Made by a program: the position numbers and the translations under genes. A model generated the notes under the pieces. It was not told the DNA's origin. It did not search any database and worked only from the letters and a program-made list of their open reading frames with translations. This document shows positions 34,287 to 41,947 of a stretch of 64,000 nucleotides of DNA, one piece after another. The DNA is from UBA12170 sp964293475. Its GTDB lineage: Bacteria > Bacteroidota > Bacteroidia > Bacteroidales > UBA12170. The stretch's first letter is position 1. Each line of letters starts with the position of its first letter. The DNA lies in contig CAXYYJ010000017.1 in the NCBI GenBank assembly GCA_964293475.1, forward strand, positions 1-64,000. The letters run 5' to 3'.

Positions 34287-35678
34287 TTAAATATGAATAA
34301 CCTCGTCGTAGGCGGCAGCTACTGCTTCCATCACGGCTTCGGACATGGTGGGGTGCGGGTGTACTGCTTCTATAATCTCACGGCCTGTGGTTTCAAGTTT
34401 TCTTGCCACAACCACTTCGGCAATCATTTCGGTTACATGGTCACCAATCATGTGGCAGCCAAGCCATTCGCCATATTTGGCATCGAATATCACTTTTACA
34501 AATCCATCTTTATGACCAGCTGCACTGGCTTTTCCACTGGCCGAAAAGGGGAATTTTCCCACTTTTATTTCATATCCTGCTTCCAAAGCTGCTTTTTCGG
34601 TGAATCCAACACTGGCAATTTCGGGTTGGGTATAGGTGCAGCCGGGATTGTTATTATAATCCAGCGGAGTGGGGTGGTGGCCAGCTATCTTTTCCACGCA
34701 GATAATTCCTTCGTGGCTGGCAGTATGAGCCAATGCCGGACCAGGAACGATATCGCCAATGGCATAATAACCTTCCACATTGGTGCGGTAAAACTCGTCG
34801 ACCAAAACTTTTCCACGTTCGGTGGCAATACCGGTTTCTTCCAGGCCAATGCCTTCGATATTGGTGGCAATCCCAACCGCCGAAAGAACGATGTCGGCTT
34901 CAATGGTTTCTTCGCCTTTTTTAGTTTTGATGAGCACTTTGCATTTTTCGCCGGAGGTGTCAACGCTCAGTACTTCGCTTTTGGTCATCACATTGATGCC
35001 AGCTTTTTTAAAGCTTCGGCCCAATTGCTTGCTCACTTCTTCATCTTCCAAAGGAACTATGTTTTCCATAAATTCCACCAGAGTCACCTGAGTGCCAATG
35101 CTGTTGTAAAAATGGGCAAATTCCGAACCAATGGCACCGGAACCTACAACCACCATACTATCGGGTTTTTTATCGAGAGTCATAGCTTTGCGGTAGCCTA
35201 TGATTTTCTTTCCATCCTGCGGAAGATTGGGTAACTCGCGCGAACGGGCACCGGTGGCAAGAATGATATGGTCGGCGCTTAATTCAGTAGTTTCCCCTTT
35301 TTCGTTGGTGACTTCCACTTTTTTGCCAGGTTTCACTTTGCCAAATCCCGCAATGAGTTCTATTTTGTTCTTTTTAAACAGGTATTGAATTCCTTTGCTC
35401 ATGCCATCGGCCACACCACGGCTGCGTTGAACTATGGCATCGAAATCGGCTTCAATAGCTCCAGCAATTTTAACTCCGTATTCATCGGCATGTTTGGCAT
35501 AATTGTATACTTCGGCACTTTTTAGCAGCGCTTTGGTGGGGATACATCCCCAGTTGAGGCAAATTCCGCCAAGCTCGGCTCTTTCAACAACCGCAACCTT
35601 TTTTCCCAATTGCGACGCTCTTATGGCCGCCACATAACCGCCGGGGCCGCTGCCTAAAACAATAATATCGTAATTCAT
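34287..35678 (-). CDS. lpdA: Dihydrolipoyl dehydrogenase
   Basis: The E3 flavoenzyme of 2-oxoacid dehydrogenase complexes or the glycine cleavage system. The FAD-binding N-terminus is G-S-G-P-G-G-Y-V-A-A at 8-17. The redox-active disulfide is in G-G-I-C-L-N-W-G-C-I-P-T-K near 37-49. The NAD-binding G-S-G-A-I-G-S-E-F lies near 180, FAD segment 2 is A-I-G-D-I-V near 311, and the C-terminal catalytic H-P-H-P-T-M-S-E near 442. The 463 aa are standard. It is monocistronic, with no E1 or E2 genes nearby. Confidence 0.97.
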   Translation of the reverse strand: MNYDIIVLGSGPGGYVAAIRASQLGKKVAVVERAELGGICLNWGCIPTKALLKSAEVYNYAKHADEYGVKIAGAIEADFDAIVQRSRGVADGMSKGIQYLFKKNKIELIAGFGKVKPGKKVEVTNEKGETTELSADHIILATGARSRELPNLPQDGKKIIGYRKAMTLDKKPDSMVVVGSGAIGSEFAHFYNSIGTQVTLVEFMENIVPLEDEEVSKQLGRSFKKAGINVMTKSEVLSVDTSGEKCKVLIKTKKGEETIEADIVLSAVGIATNIEGIGLEETGIATERGKVLVDEFYRTNVEGYYAIGDIVPGPALAHTASHEGIICVEKIAGHHPTPLDYNNNPGCTYTQPEIASVGFTEKAALEAGYEIKVGKFPFSASGKASAAGHKDGFVKVIFDAKYGEWLGCHMIGDHVTEMIAEVVVARKLETTGREIIEAVHPHPTMSEAVMEAVAAAYDEVIHI

Positions 35679-35703
35679 AATGATTCTAAATTAGTATTTT
35701 TTG

Positions 35704-35711
35704 CAAAAGTA
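35704..35711 (-). promoter_or_regulatory. '-7' box of lpdA
   Basis: TACTTTTG followed by C on the minus strand, 25 bp before the ATG at 35678. Confidence 0.55.
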
Positions 35712-35938
35712 CATTTTATTTTGGTTTTTGGGGATAATGAATGGTAGAAAATGGGTAATTCAATGAGGTTGTTTTGGTTATTACGGGCAGTTTTGTGAGA
35801 TTATTAACGGATTTTATTAAAATCGGTTGAAATGAATTACCATTTGATGTTTCGGATTAACTTTGCCCAAAATCAAACTAATCATTCTGGGAATTTTATA
35901 AAATTCTTTGATTTTTTGGAATTCCATGAGCTGAACAA

Positions 35939-37741
35939 ATGATAAAACAAAATACATCTGAAAATACTTTCCGGCGGTTTTCCATTACCGATAAACTGGT
36001 TATTGCTTCGCTGGCGCTGAGTATTATCACCATTTCTATTGTTGCATCCTATTCGTTTACCAATGCCAAAAAAGCCATACTCGATCGTACTTTTAATCAG
36101 CTCACATCGGTAAGGGTGATTCGGGCAAATCTGTTGGACAAGTTTTTTTCTAACTGTGTGAAAGAGATACAAATGGCCCGCGCATCGAGCGATATTATTG
36201 AAATTGCTGAAAAACTAAATCTAAATAGCGAAGCCGATGGAAAATGCAACGAGGATGGCATTTTCCTAAACCACCGACCATTTATCAGGGAAATTCAGGA
36301 GAATTTTTATCACCGAATTTATATTATCGGTAAAAACAATCAATCTTGTTTGCTCAAGAATGCCGATTCAAAACAGCTTTCCATCGTAGATACTTACGAA
36401 AACAACCATCAGGTTTTTATAACTTCCGATATCATCATCACCGATTTAAGCATGTCGCTTGATTCTTCGCACCCCATCATGACCATTGCTGCGCCCATCA
36501 ATAACCACGAGGGATTGAATCTGGGTATGATGTTTTTTGAGATTTCATCAAGCTATATCGATTCCATTATGTTGGAGAAAGAGCCTTCCAATGGTTTGGG
36601 AATTTCCGGTGAATCATATTTGGTGGGACAAGACCATTATATGCGGAGTTCGTCGCGCTTTGTCTATCCTTCCATGCTCACCACCAGGGTAAATACACAG
36701 TCGGTGGAGCTGGCTCTTCAGGGAAAAGAAGGAACAGCAGTTATTGACGATTATAGAGGAGTTAAAGTACTGAGTTCCTTTGGTAAGCTCGGTATTCCAT
36801 ATTTTAATTGGGTTATTATCAGCGAAATAGATTATAAAGAAGCCACTATCCCAATCTACCGAATTCGCAACGAGATTATTTTCATCAGCATTTTTATCTT
36901 TTTGCTGGTGCTGGTGGTTATCATCATTCTGTCGCGACGAATCACTTTCCCCATTCAAAAGCTCAATCAGGCTGCCAAAGAAATTGGCTCGGGAAATATG
37001 AATGTGGTTTTGAAGACCAATCTGAGCGACGAGATAGGGGAACTAACCGAAACATTTAACAAGATGACCCAGGAGCTCAAAGCCGAAAGAACAAAAAGCC
37101 TTGGTTCGCTCATCGACGGACAAGAGTCTGAACGCCAGCGGCTTTCGCGCGAGCTGCACGACAGTCTGGGGCAATCGTTGATTGGCTTAAAACTAAAATA
37201 CGAATATTGCTTTAATCACTCGTCGGACTTTGCCATAAAGCACGAGAAATTTGGCGAGTTGGCAGCCCTTTTCGACAGCACCATTGAAGAAACCCGCAGA
37301 ATTTCCAATAACCTGATGCCCGCGGCACTCAAGGAGTTTGGGTTGTTTTCCGCCTTGCGAAATTTGTGCAACCAAATGGCTGAGACCACTCAAAAGCGAA
37401 TTATTTTCAATACTACTGGTAACGATCAGGATTTGTCGGCAAAAGTTAAAACCTATATGTTTCGTATAGCTCAGGAAACGATCACCAATACCTTGAAACA
37501 TGCTCAGGCTGATAGCATAGTGCTTGATATTGAAGTAAAAACAGAAGAATTGAAGTTCAGATACGAAGATAATGGTATAGGATTCGACAAGGAATCAGCC
37601 AATAAGGGAAATACCAGTGGGTTGAAGAATATGAACGACAGGGTTCGGCTGCTATCAGGTTCCATTCAGTTGGAATCAGAAGAGGGCAAAGGCACAAAAA
37701 TTCTAATACAGATTCCATTAAATCAATCAATAAATGAATAG
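35939..37741 (+). CDS. Membrane sensor histidine kinase (HisKA_3, HAMP)
   Basis: A NarX/DegS-class sensor. A first transmembrane helix near residues 20-40 is followed by a large periplasmic sensor of about 260 residues, probably a Cache-like domain, a second helix near 308-330 and a HAMP segment. The dimerisation domain has the HisKA_3 phosphorylation site S-R-E-L-H-D-S-L-G-Q with H407, and the HATPase has D-N-G-I-G-F near 543. Its stop overlaps the response regulator by 8 bp, making them a sure pair. The ligand is unknown; the downstream porin and ammonium channel hint at a nutrient signal. Confidence 0.93.
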   Translation: MIKQNTSENTFRRFSITDKLVIASLALSIITISIVASYSFTNAKKAILDRTFNQLTSVRVIRANLLDKFFSNCVKEIQMARASSDIIEIAEKLNLNSEADGKCNEDGIFLNHRPFIREIQENFYHRIYIIGKNNQSCLLKNADSKQLSIVDTYENNHQVFITSDIIITDLSMSLDSSHPIMTIAAPINNHEGLNLGMMFFEISSSYIDSIMLEKEPSNGLGISGESYLVGQDHYMRSSSRFVYPSMLTTRVNTQSVELALQGKEGTAVIDDYRGVKVLSSFGKLGIPYFNWVIISEIDYKEATIPIYRIRNEIIFISIFIFLLVLVVIIILSRRITFPIQKLNQAAKEIGSGNMNVVLKTNLSDEIGELTETFNKMTQELKAERTKSLGSLIDGQESERQRLSRELHDSLGQSLIGLKLKYEYCFNHSSDFAIKHEKFGELAALFDSTIEETRRISNNLMPAALKEFGLFSALRNLCNQMAETTQKRIIFNTTGNDQDLSAKVKTYMFRIAQETITNTLKHAQADSIVLDIEVKTEELKFRYEDNGIGFDKESANKGNTSGLKNMNDRVRLLSGSIQLESEEGKGTKILIQIPLNQSINE

Positions 37742-38393
37742 AATAAAAGTGATGCTGGTAGACGATCATCAGCTGGTTCGTGATGGCATAAAATCGTTGA
37801 TTTCCGATAGTTTTGGCATTGAAGTGGTAGCCGAAGCTTCCAATGCTGCCGAGTTTTTTAAAATTCTGAACCAGCAAATTCCCGATGTGGTTTTAATGGA
37901 TATTTCGTTGCCCAATATGTCGGGGATTGAAATTGCCAAAGTGCTCAAGCGCGATTTCCCGAAGATTAAAATATTGATGCTATCCATGTACACCTCCGAA
38001 GATTTTATTTTCAATGCCATAAAGGCGGGGGTTGATGGCTATTTGCCAAAAAATACCACCCGCGATGAGTTGGTTTTGGCCATAACTGAAGTTTACGATG
38101 GACGGGAATATTTTAGCAAATCAATTTCATCGGTCATTCTAAAAAGCTATGTAAACAGCGCCAAATACGGAAATACCAATACCGACGATAAAATGAATAT
38201 GCTGACCCCGCGCGAAACCGAAATATTGCGAATGGTTGTGGAAGGAATGAATAACCACCAAATTGCCGATCAGCTATTTATAAGTGTACGAACCGTAGAG
38301 ACCCACAAAACTGCTATCCTCAAGAAATTAGACCTGAGCAGCACCGTGGAGCTGGTAAAATTTGCCCTAAAAAACAAGATTATCGAGCTTTAA
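37734..38393 (+). CDS. NarL/FixJ-family response regulator
   Basis: The partner of the preceding kinase. The receiver domain (1-120) starts V-M-L-V-D-D-H-Q with the acidic pocket and the phosphorylated D56 in V-L-M-D-I-S-L-P-N; the conserved K is in Y-L-P-K-N. The C-terminal LuxR HTH reads L-T-P-R-E-T-E-I-L-R-M-V-V-E-G then H-Q-I-A-D-Q-L-F-I-S-V-R-T-V-E-T-H-K. The 8-bp overlap with the kinase gene suggests translational coupling. A likely target is the porin-amt pair that begins about 120 bp downstream. Confidence 0.95.
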   Translation: MNRIKVMLVDDHQLVRDGIKSLISDSFGIEVVAEASNAAEFFKILNQQIPDVVLMDISLPNMSGIEIAKVLKRDFPKIKILMLSMYTSEDFIFNAIKAGVDGYLPKNTTRDELVLAITEVYDGREYFSKSISSVILKSYVNSAKYGNTNTDDKMNMLTPRETEILRMVVEGMNNHQIADQLFISVRTVETHKTAILKKLDLSSTVELVKFALKNKIIEL

Positions 38394-38452
38394 CCTGAGC
38401 CATTTTTCCCCGCATACGTGGTTCACGTAGATTATTATACGAAACCACACAA

Positions 38453-38483
38453 TTGTTAGATTTAGCCCACTGGCTCAACTTTG
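38453..38483 (+). promoter_or_regulatory. Promoter of the porin-amt pair
   Basis: TTG (38453-38455) and CAACTTTG (38476-38483, followed by C) are 20 bp apart. The T of the '-7' TA is replaced by C. It lies 28 bp before the porin ATG, directly after the response-regulator gene. Confidence 0.5.
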
Positions 38484-38510
38484 CTTAAAATAATTTAAAA
38501 CTTTTAAGCA

Positions 38511-39269
38511 ATGAGAAAAAGTAAATTTTTTTGGATTCTGTTGTTGGTAGCAACCTTGTCGGGCACCAACTTATGTCAGGCTCAGGAGGAGGTAGTAGCC
38601 GACGAAAATCCCTTTAGTGTTGGGGTAGATATCATGAGCCGTTATGTGTGGAGAGGAACAGATTTTGGAGCATCTCCAAGTATTCAACCCGCTGTAAGTG
38701 TGAGCAAATGGGGGTTGACATTAGGTGCCTGGGGTGCTTATGCCACCAACAAGGGCGGTATTCAGGAAGCCGACCTTTACCTGAGCTATTCCATTAAAGA
38801 CATGATTAGCATCACCGTTACCGATTACTTCTTTCCCGATGAAATCAATGGATATAAATACTTCAACTACGATGGTGACCAAACAGGACACGTGTTCGAA
38901 GGCTCGATTTCGTTCAATGGAACAGAGAAACTCCCGCTGACCCTTTTATTCGCCACTAATTTTTATGGAGCCGATGCCCGCAGAATTAATGAAGATGGAA
39001 CCACCGGTAAAATTCAATACAGCACCTATGCCGAATTGGGCTATGCCTTCAAATATTTCGAAGCTTTCATGGGTTTCAATCTCACAACACCCGATACCGA
39101 CAAAGGCGAAGCCGGATTTTATGGCAGCTCTTTTGGAGTGGTAAATTTGGGGGTTTCTGCAGCTAAGGAAATTCAGATTACTGAAAAATTCAGTCTTCCA
39201 GTTTCTGTTTCGCTCATTACCAATCCGCAAAAAGAACGCATTTATCTGGTAGCAGGTTTCACTTTCTAA
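38511..39269 (+). CDS. TorF-like putative outer-membrane porin
   Basis: The signal peptide ends after about 24 residues (C-Q-A-Q). The mature protein has short amphipathic strands typical of a beta barrel, with the family-like opening S-V-G-V-D-I-M-S-R-Y-V-W-R-G-T-D-F-G and the terminal aromatic residue F in A-G-F-T-F needed for outer-membrane insertion. 252 aa. It precedes the ammonium transporter by 38 bp with no terminator between them, so the two are probably one transcript: a pore for the outer membrane and a channel for the inner. Confidence 0.85.
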   Translation: MRKSKFFWILLLVATLSGTNLCQAQEEVVADENPFSVGVDIMSRYVWRGTDFGASPSIQPAVSVSKWGLTLGAWGAYATNKGGIQEADLYLSYSIKDMISITVTDYFFPDEINGYKYFNYDGDQTGHVFEGSISFNGTEKLPLTLLFATNFYGADARRINEDGTTGKIQYSTYAELGYAFKYFEAFMGFNLTTPDTDKGEAGFYGSSFGVVNLGVSAAKEIQITEKFSLPVSVSLITNPQKERIYLVAGFTF

Positions 39270-39307
39270 TCAAATCAATTCATTAACAATATCTTAAAAA
39301 CATAATC

Positions 39308-40528
39308 ATGGATTTTAATACAGGAACAACAACGTTTATGATTCTTTCCACCAGTTTGGTCATGCTCATGACCCCTGGACTTGCCTTGTTTTATGGCGGG
39401 TTGGCTGGTAAGAGAAACATTCTGGGTATCATGATACAAACTTTTGTATCATTGGGTTTGACAACAATTCTATGGGTTGCAGTAGGCTATTCGCTTTGTT
39501 TTAGCGGCGGCGAAGGTGGTATTCTTGGTAACCTCGACTGGGCATTCTTAGCCAATATTCCATTCGATAATCCATATAGCGGTGCCGATGGACAATATCC
39601 TGAGTACATTTTTATTGCTTATCAAATGATGTTTGCCATCATTACTCCTGCGCTTATTACCGGTGCCTTTGTAAACCGTGTAACATTCAAGGCATATCTT
39701 ATCTTTTTAGTGGCCTGGCAATTATTGGTTTATTATCCTTTTGTCCACATGATTTGGGGTGGTGGATTATTGGCCCAATGGGGTGTTCTTGACTTTGCCG
39801 GTGGTATTGTAGTTCACGCAACCGCAGGTTTTGCTGCTTTGGCTTCTGTTTTTTATGTTGGAAAACGCAGAGATACTCAATCGGCACCCAACAGTATTCC
39901 GCTGGTTGCCATTGGAACAGGTTTACTTTGGTTTGGCTGGTACGGATTCAACGCCGGTAGCGAGCTCAAAGTTGATGCTATTACTACCACAGCCTTCTTA
40001 AATACCGATATCGCCGCTTCATTTGCTACCATCACCTGGATGATTATTGAATGGGCAAGAGAAGGAAAACCAAAATTTATTGGTCTGTTGACAGGCGCCG
40101 TTGCCGGTTTGGCCACTATTACCCCAGCCGCAGGTTTCGTACCGGTTTGGGCTGCCATGATTATTGGTATTCTTGCCGGAGCTATTTGCTATTTTGCTGT
40201 TCAAATGAAAAACAAACTGGGTTGGGACGATGCTTTAGATGTTTGGGGAGTTCACGGAATTGGTGGTTTTATTGGAACCATTTTCCTGGGTATTTTTGCT
40301 TCAAAAACCATTAATTTTCAGGCTGGATTGCTCGAAGGAGATACTTCTTTCTTCCTGAAAGAAACAGTGGCTGTTATTGGAGCCTCTGCCTATGCTTTTA
40401 TTTTCACCTATGTCATGCTCATCCTTATTAATTATATTACCCGGGTTCGTGTAAACGAAGATGAAGAAAATCTGGGTCTCGACGAATCGATTCATGGAGA
40501 AAAAGCCTACGATGAAGGAGTGCTGTAA
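39308..40528 (+). CDS. amt: Ammonium transporter
   Basis: An inner-membrane ammonia/ammonium channel of the Amt/MEP/Rh family. About eleven helices; signature stretches are M-L-M-T-P-G-L-A-L-F-Y-G-G-L near 18, F-V-N-R-V near 121, D-F-A-G-G-I-V-V-H-A-T-A-G (with the first pore histidine region) near 155, and D-V-W-G-V-H-G-I-G-G-F-I-G (second pore histidine) near 308. There is no signal-peptide-like start. No PII (GlnK/GlnB) gene follows, although such a gene is the usual companion. A strong terminator lies 44 bp downstream. Confidence 0.96.
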   Translation: MDFNTGTTTFMILSTSLVMLMTPGLALFYGGLAGKRNILGIMIQTFVSLGLTTILWVAVGYSLCFSGGEGGILGNLDWAFLANIPFDNPYSGADGQYPEYIFIAYQMMFAIITPALITGAFVNRVTFKAYLIFLVAWQLLVYYPFVHMIWGGGLLAQWGVLDFAGGIVVHATAGFAALASVFYVGKRRDTQSAPNSIPLVAIGTGLLWFGWYGFNAGSELKVDAITTTAFLNTDIAASFATITWMIIEWAREGKPKFIGLLTGAVAGLATITPAAGFVPVWAAMIIGILAGAICYFAVQMKNKLGWDDALDVWGVHGIGGFIGTIFLGIFASKTINFQAGLLEGDTSFFLKETVAVIGASAYAFIFTYVMLILINYITRVRVNEDEENLGLDESIHGEKAYDEGVL

Positions 40529-40571
40529 TTCAAGGATTTTGCAATAACCGAAATTTCCAATTATCCATTTT

Positions 40572-40606
40572 AAGAAGGCTGCCCCAAAATCAGCCTTCTT
40601 TTTTTA
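40572..40606 (+). terminator. Terminator after amt
   Basis: AAGAAGGCTG and CAGCCTTCTT enclose CCCCAAAAT and are followed by T7: a textbook Rho-independent terminator. Confidence 0.9.
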
Positions 40607-40672
40607 TCCCCCGGAAAGCATTTTTTGCCACAATAAATCCCAATTCTTTGTAGTTTAGCACAAAAAAAATCC

Positions 40673-40912
40673 ATGTTCGTTATTTTTGGTTTAGACGATG
40701 CCAGGCCACAGATTACAGTAAGTAAACAACAAAAACATTGTTACCACTGCAACAACACCAATTACTGGCATTTAGCCAAACACGAAACCAGTTTTTCGCT
40801 ATTCTTTTTACCCATCATTCCCATCAAAACACGCTACTATTTTTTATGTCCCATATGTAATCATGGCGATGAGATATCGTCTGATGAATACCAACGCCAA
40901 ATAAATCTTTAG
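40673..40912 (+). CDS. Small zinc-ribbon protein
   Basis: 79 residues. Two cysteine pairs, C-Y-H-C near residue 23 and C-P-I-C near 59, are separated by a hydrophobic stretch S-L-F-F-L-P-I-I-P-I, the layout of zinc_ribbon_15 proteins. The hydrophobic middle suggests membrane contact. Function is unknown. It precedes the glycosylasparaginase by 25 bp and may share its transcript. Confidence 0.8.
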   Translation: MFVIFGLDDARPQITVSKQQKHCYHCNNTNYWHLAKHETSFSLFFLPIIPIKTRYYFLCPICNHGDEISSDEYQRQINL

Positions 40913-40937
40913 TAAGAAACTTTTAATCTATCCCTAA

Positions 40938-41945
40938 ATGAGTAGTAGACGTTCATTTTTAAAAAGCAGTGCTTTCATTTCAACCGGAGCTTTATTGGGT
41001 TCCTGGGCTTCTGGTCCACAGGACAAAATACAAAAACCATTAGAAAAAAATCAATCTAAGAGCTTCTTTATCAGCACCTGGGAGCATGGGCTCGATGCCA
41101 ATGCTGAAGCTGTTAAAGTACTTGCCGCCGGAGGTTCTATGCTCGATGCAGTAGAAAAAGGTGTTGGGGTTTCTGAGTCTGACCCACTCATCTCTACAGT
41201 AGGTTATGGTGGAAGTCCCGACCGCGATGGTTTTGTTACCCTCGATGCCTGTATCATGGATTCCAAAGGCAATGCCGGATCGGTTTGTTTTATCGAAGGA
41301 TTTGAACATCCCATCAGCATAGCCCGAAAGGTGATGGAAGTTACTCCACATGTGATTTTAGCGGGCGATGGAGCTGCTCAATTTGCCCGTGAACAAGGCT
41401 TTCCAGAGAAGGATTTGTTAACCCCCCAAGCCAAAAAAGCCTGGGAAGACTGGAAAAAGGAATCGAAATATGAACCTGTAATCAACATCGAAAACCACGA
41501 TACCATTGGAATGCTCGGATTTCATCAGGGCGAAATTGTGGGTGCCTGTACCACCAGCGGAATGGCCTATAAAATGCACGGAAGGGTGGGCGATAGTCCC
41601 ATCATTGGTGCCGGACTTTATATTGATGGAGAAGTGGGCGGTTGCACCTGCAGCGGCCTTGGGGAATATGTGCTCAAATCGCTCACCAGTTTTCTGGTAG
41701 TTGAGTTCATGCGGCAGGGAATGACACCTTCGGCATCCTGCAAAATGGCCCTTGAGCGGATAAAAACCAAATATCTCGATACCACTCCCGGTTTGGAATT
41801 TCAGGTTGCGCTGATTGCTCTGAATATTAATGGAGAACTAGCAGGATATTCAATGTATCCAGGATTTAATTATGCAGTGGCACAAAATGGAATGAATGTT
41901 CTGGTCGATGCGCCTTATTTGATTTGGAAAGATAAAAAAGATTAA
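40938..41945 (+). CDS. N(4)-(beta-N-acetylglucosaminyl)-L-asparaginase
   Basis: A glycosylasparaginase that cleaves the GlcNAc-asparagine bond of N-glycopeptides. It is an Ntn hydrolase made as a precursor and cut before the nucleophile, here T189 in N-H-D-T-I-G-M-L. The substrate-binding R-V-G-D-S-P-I-I-G-A-G-L-Y and G-E-V-G-G-C-T-C-S-G-L-G-E follow. The N-terminus M-S-S-R-R-S-F-L-K-S-S is a Tat-type signal with twin arginines, so it is exported folded. The hexosaminidase gene starts 2 bp after its stop codon. Confidence 0.95.
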   Translation: MSSRRSFLKSSAFISTGALLGSWASGPQDKIQKPLEKNQSKSFFISTWEHGLDANAEAVKVLAAGGSMLDAVEKGVGVSESDPLISTVGYGGSPDRDGFVTLDACIMDSKGNAGSVCFIEGFEHPISIARKVMEVTPHVILAGDGAAQFAREQGFPEKDLLTPQAKKAWEDWKKESKYEPVINIENHDTIGMLGFHQGEIVGACTTSGMAYKMHGRVGDSPIIGAGLYIDGEVGGCTCSGLGEYVLKSLTSFLVVEFMRQGMTPSASCKMALERIKTKYLDTTPGLEFQVALIALNINGELAGYSMYPGFNYAVAQNGMNVLVDAPYLIWKDKKD

Positions 41946-41947
41946 TT

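Noticed and set aside
34254..35234. A 326-codon open frame on the plus strand opposite lpdA
   Set aside because: It is the antisense shadow of the strongly conserved lpdA; the product is rich in F, H and G with no recognisable motif, and no promoter precedes it.
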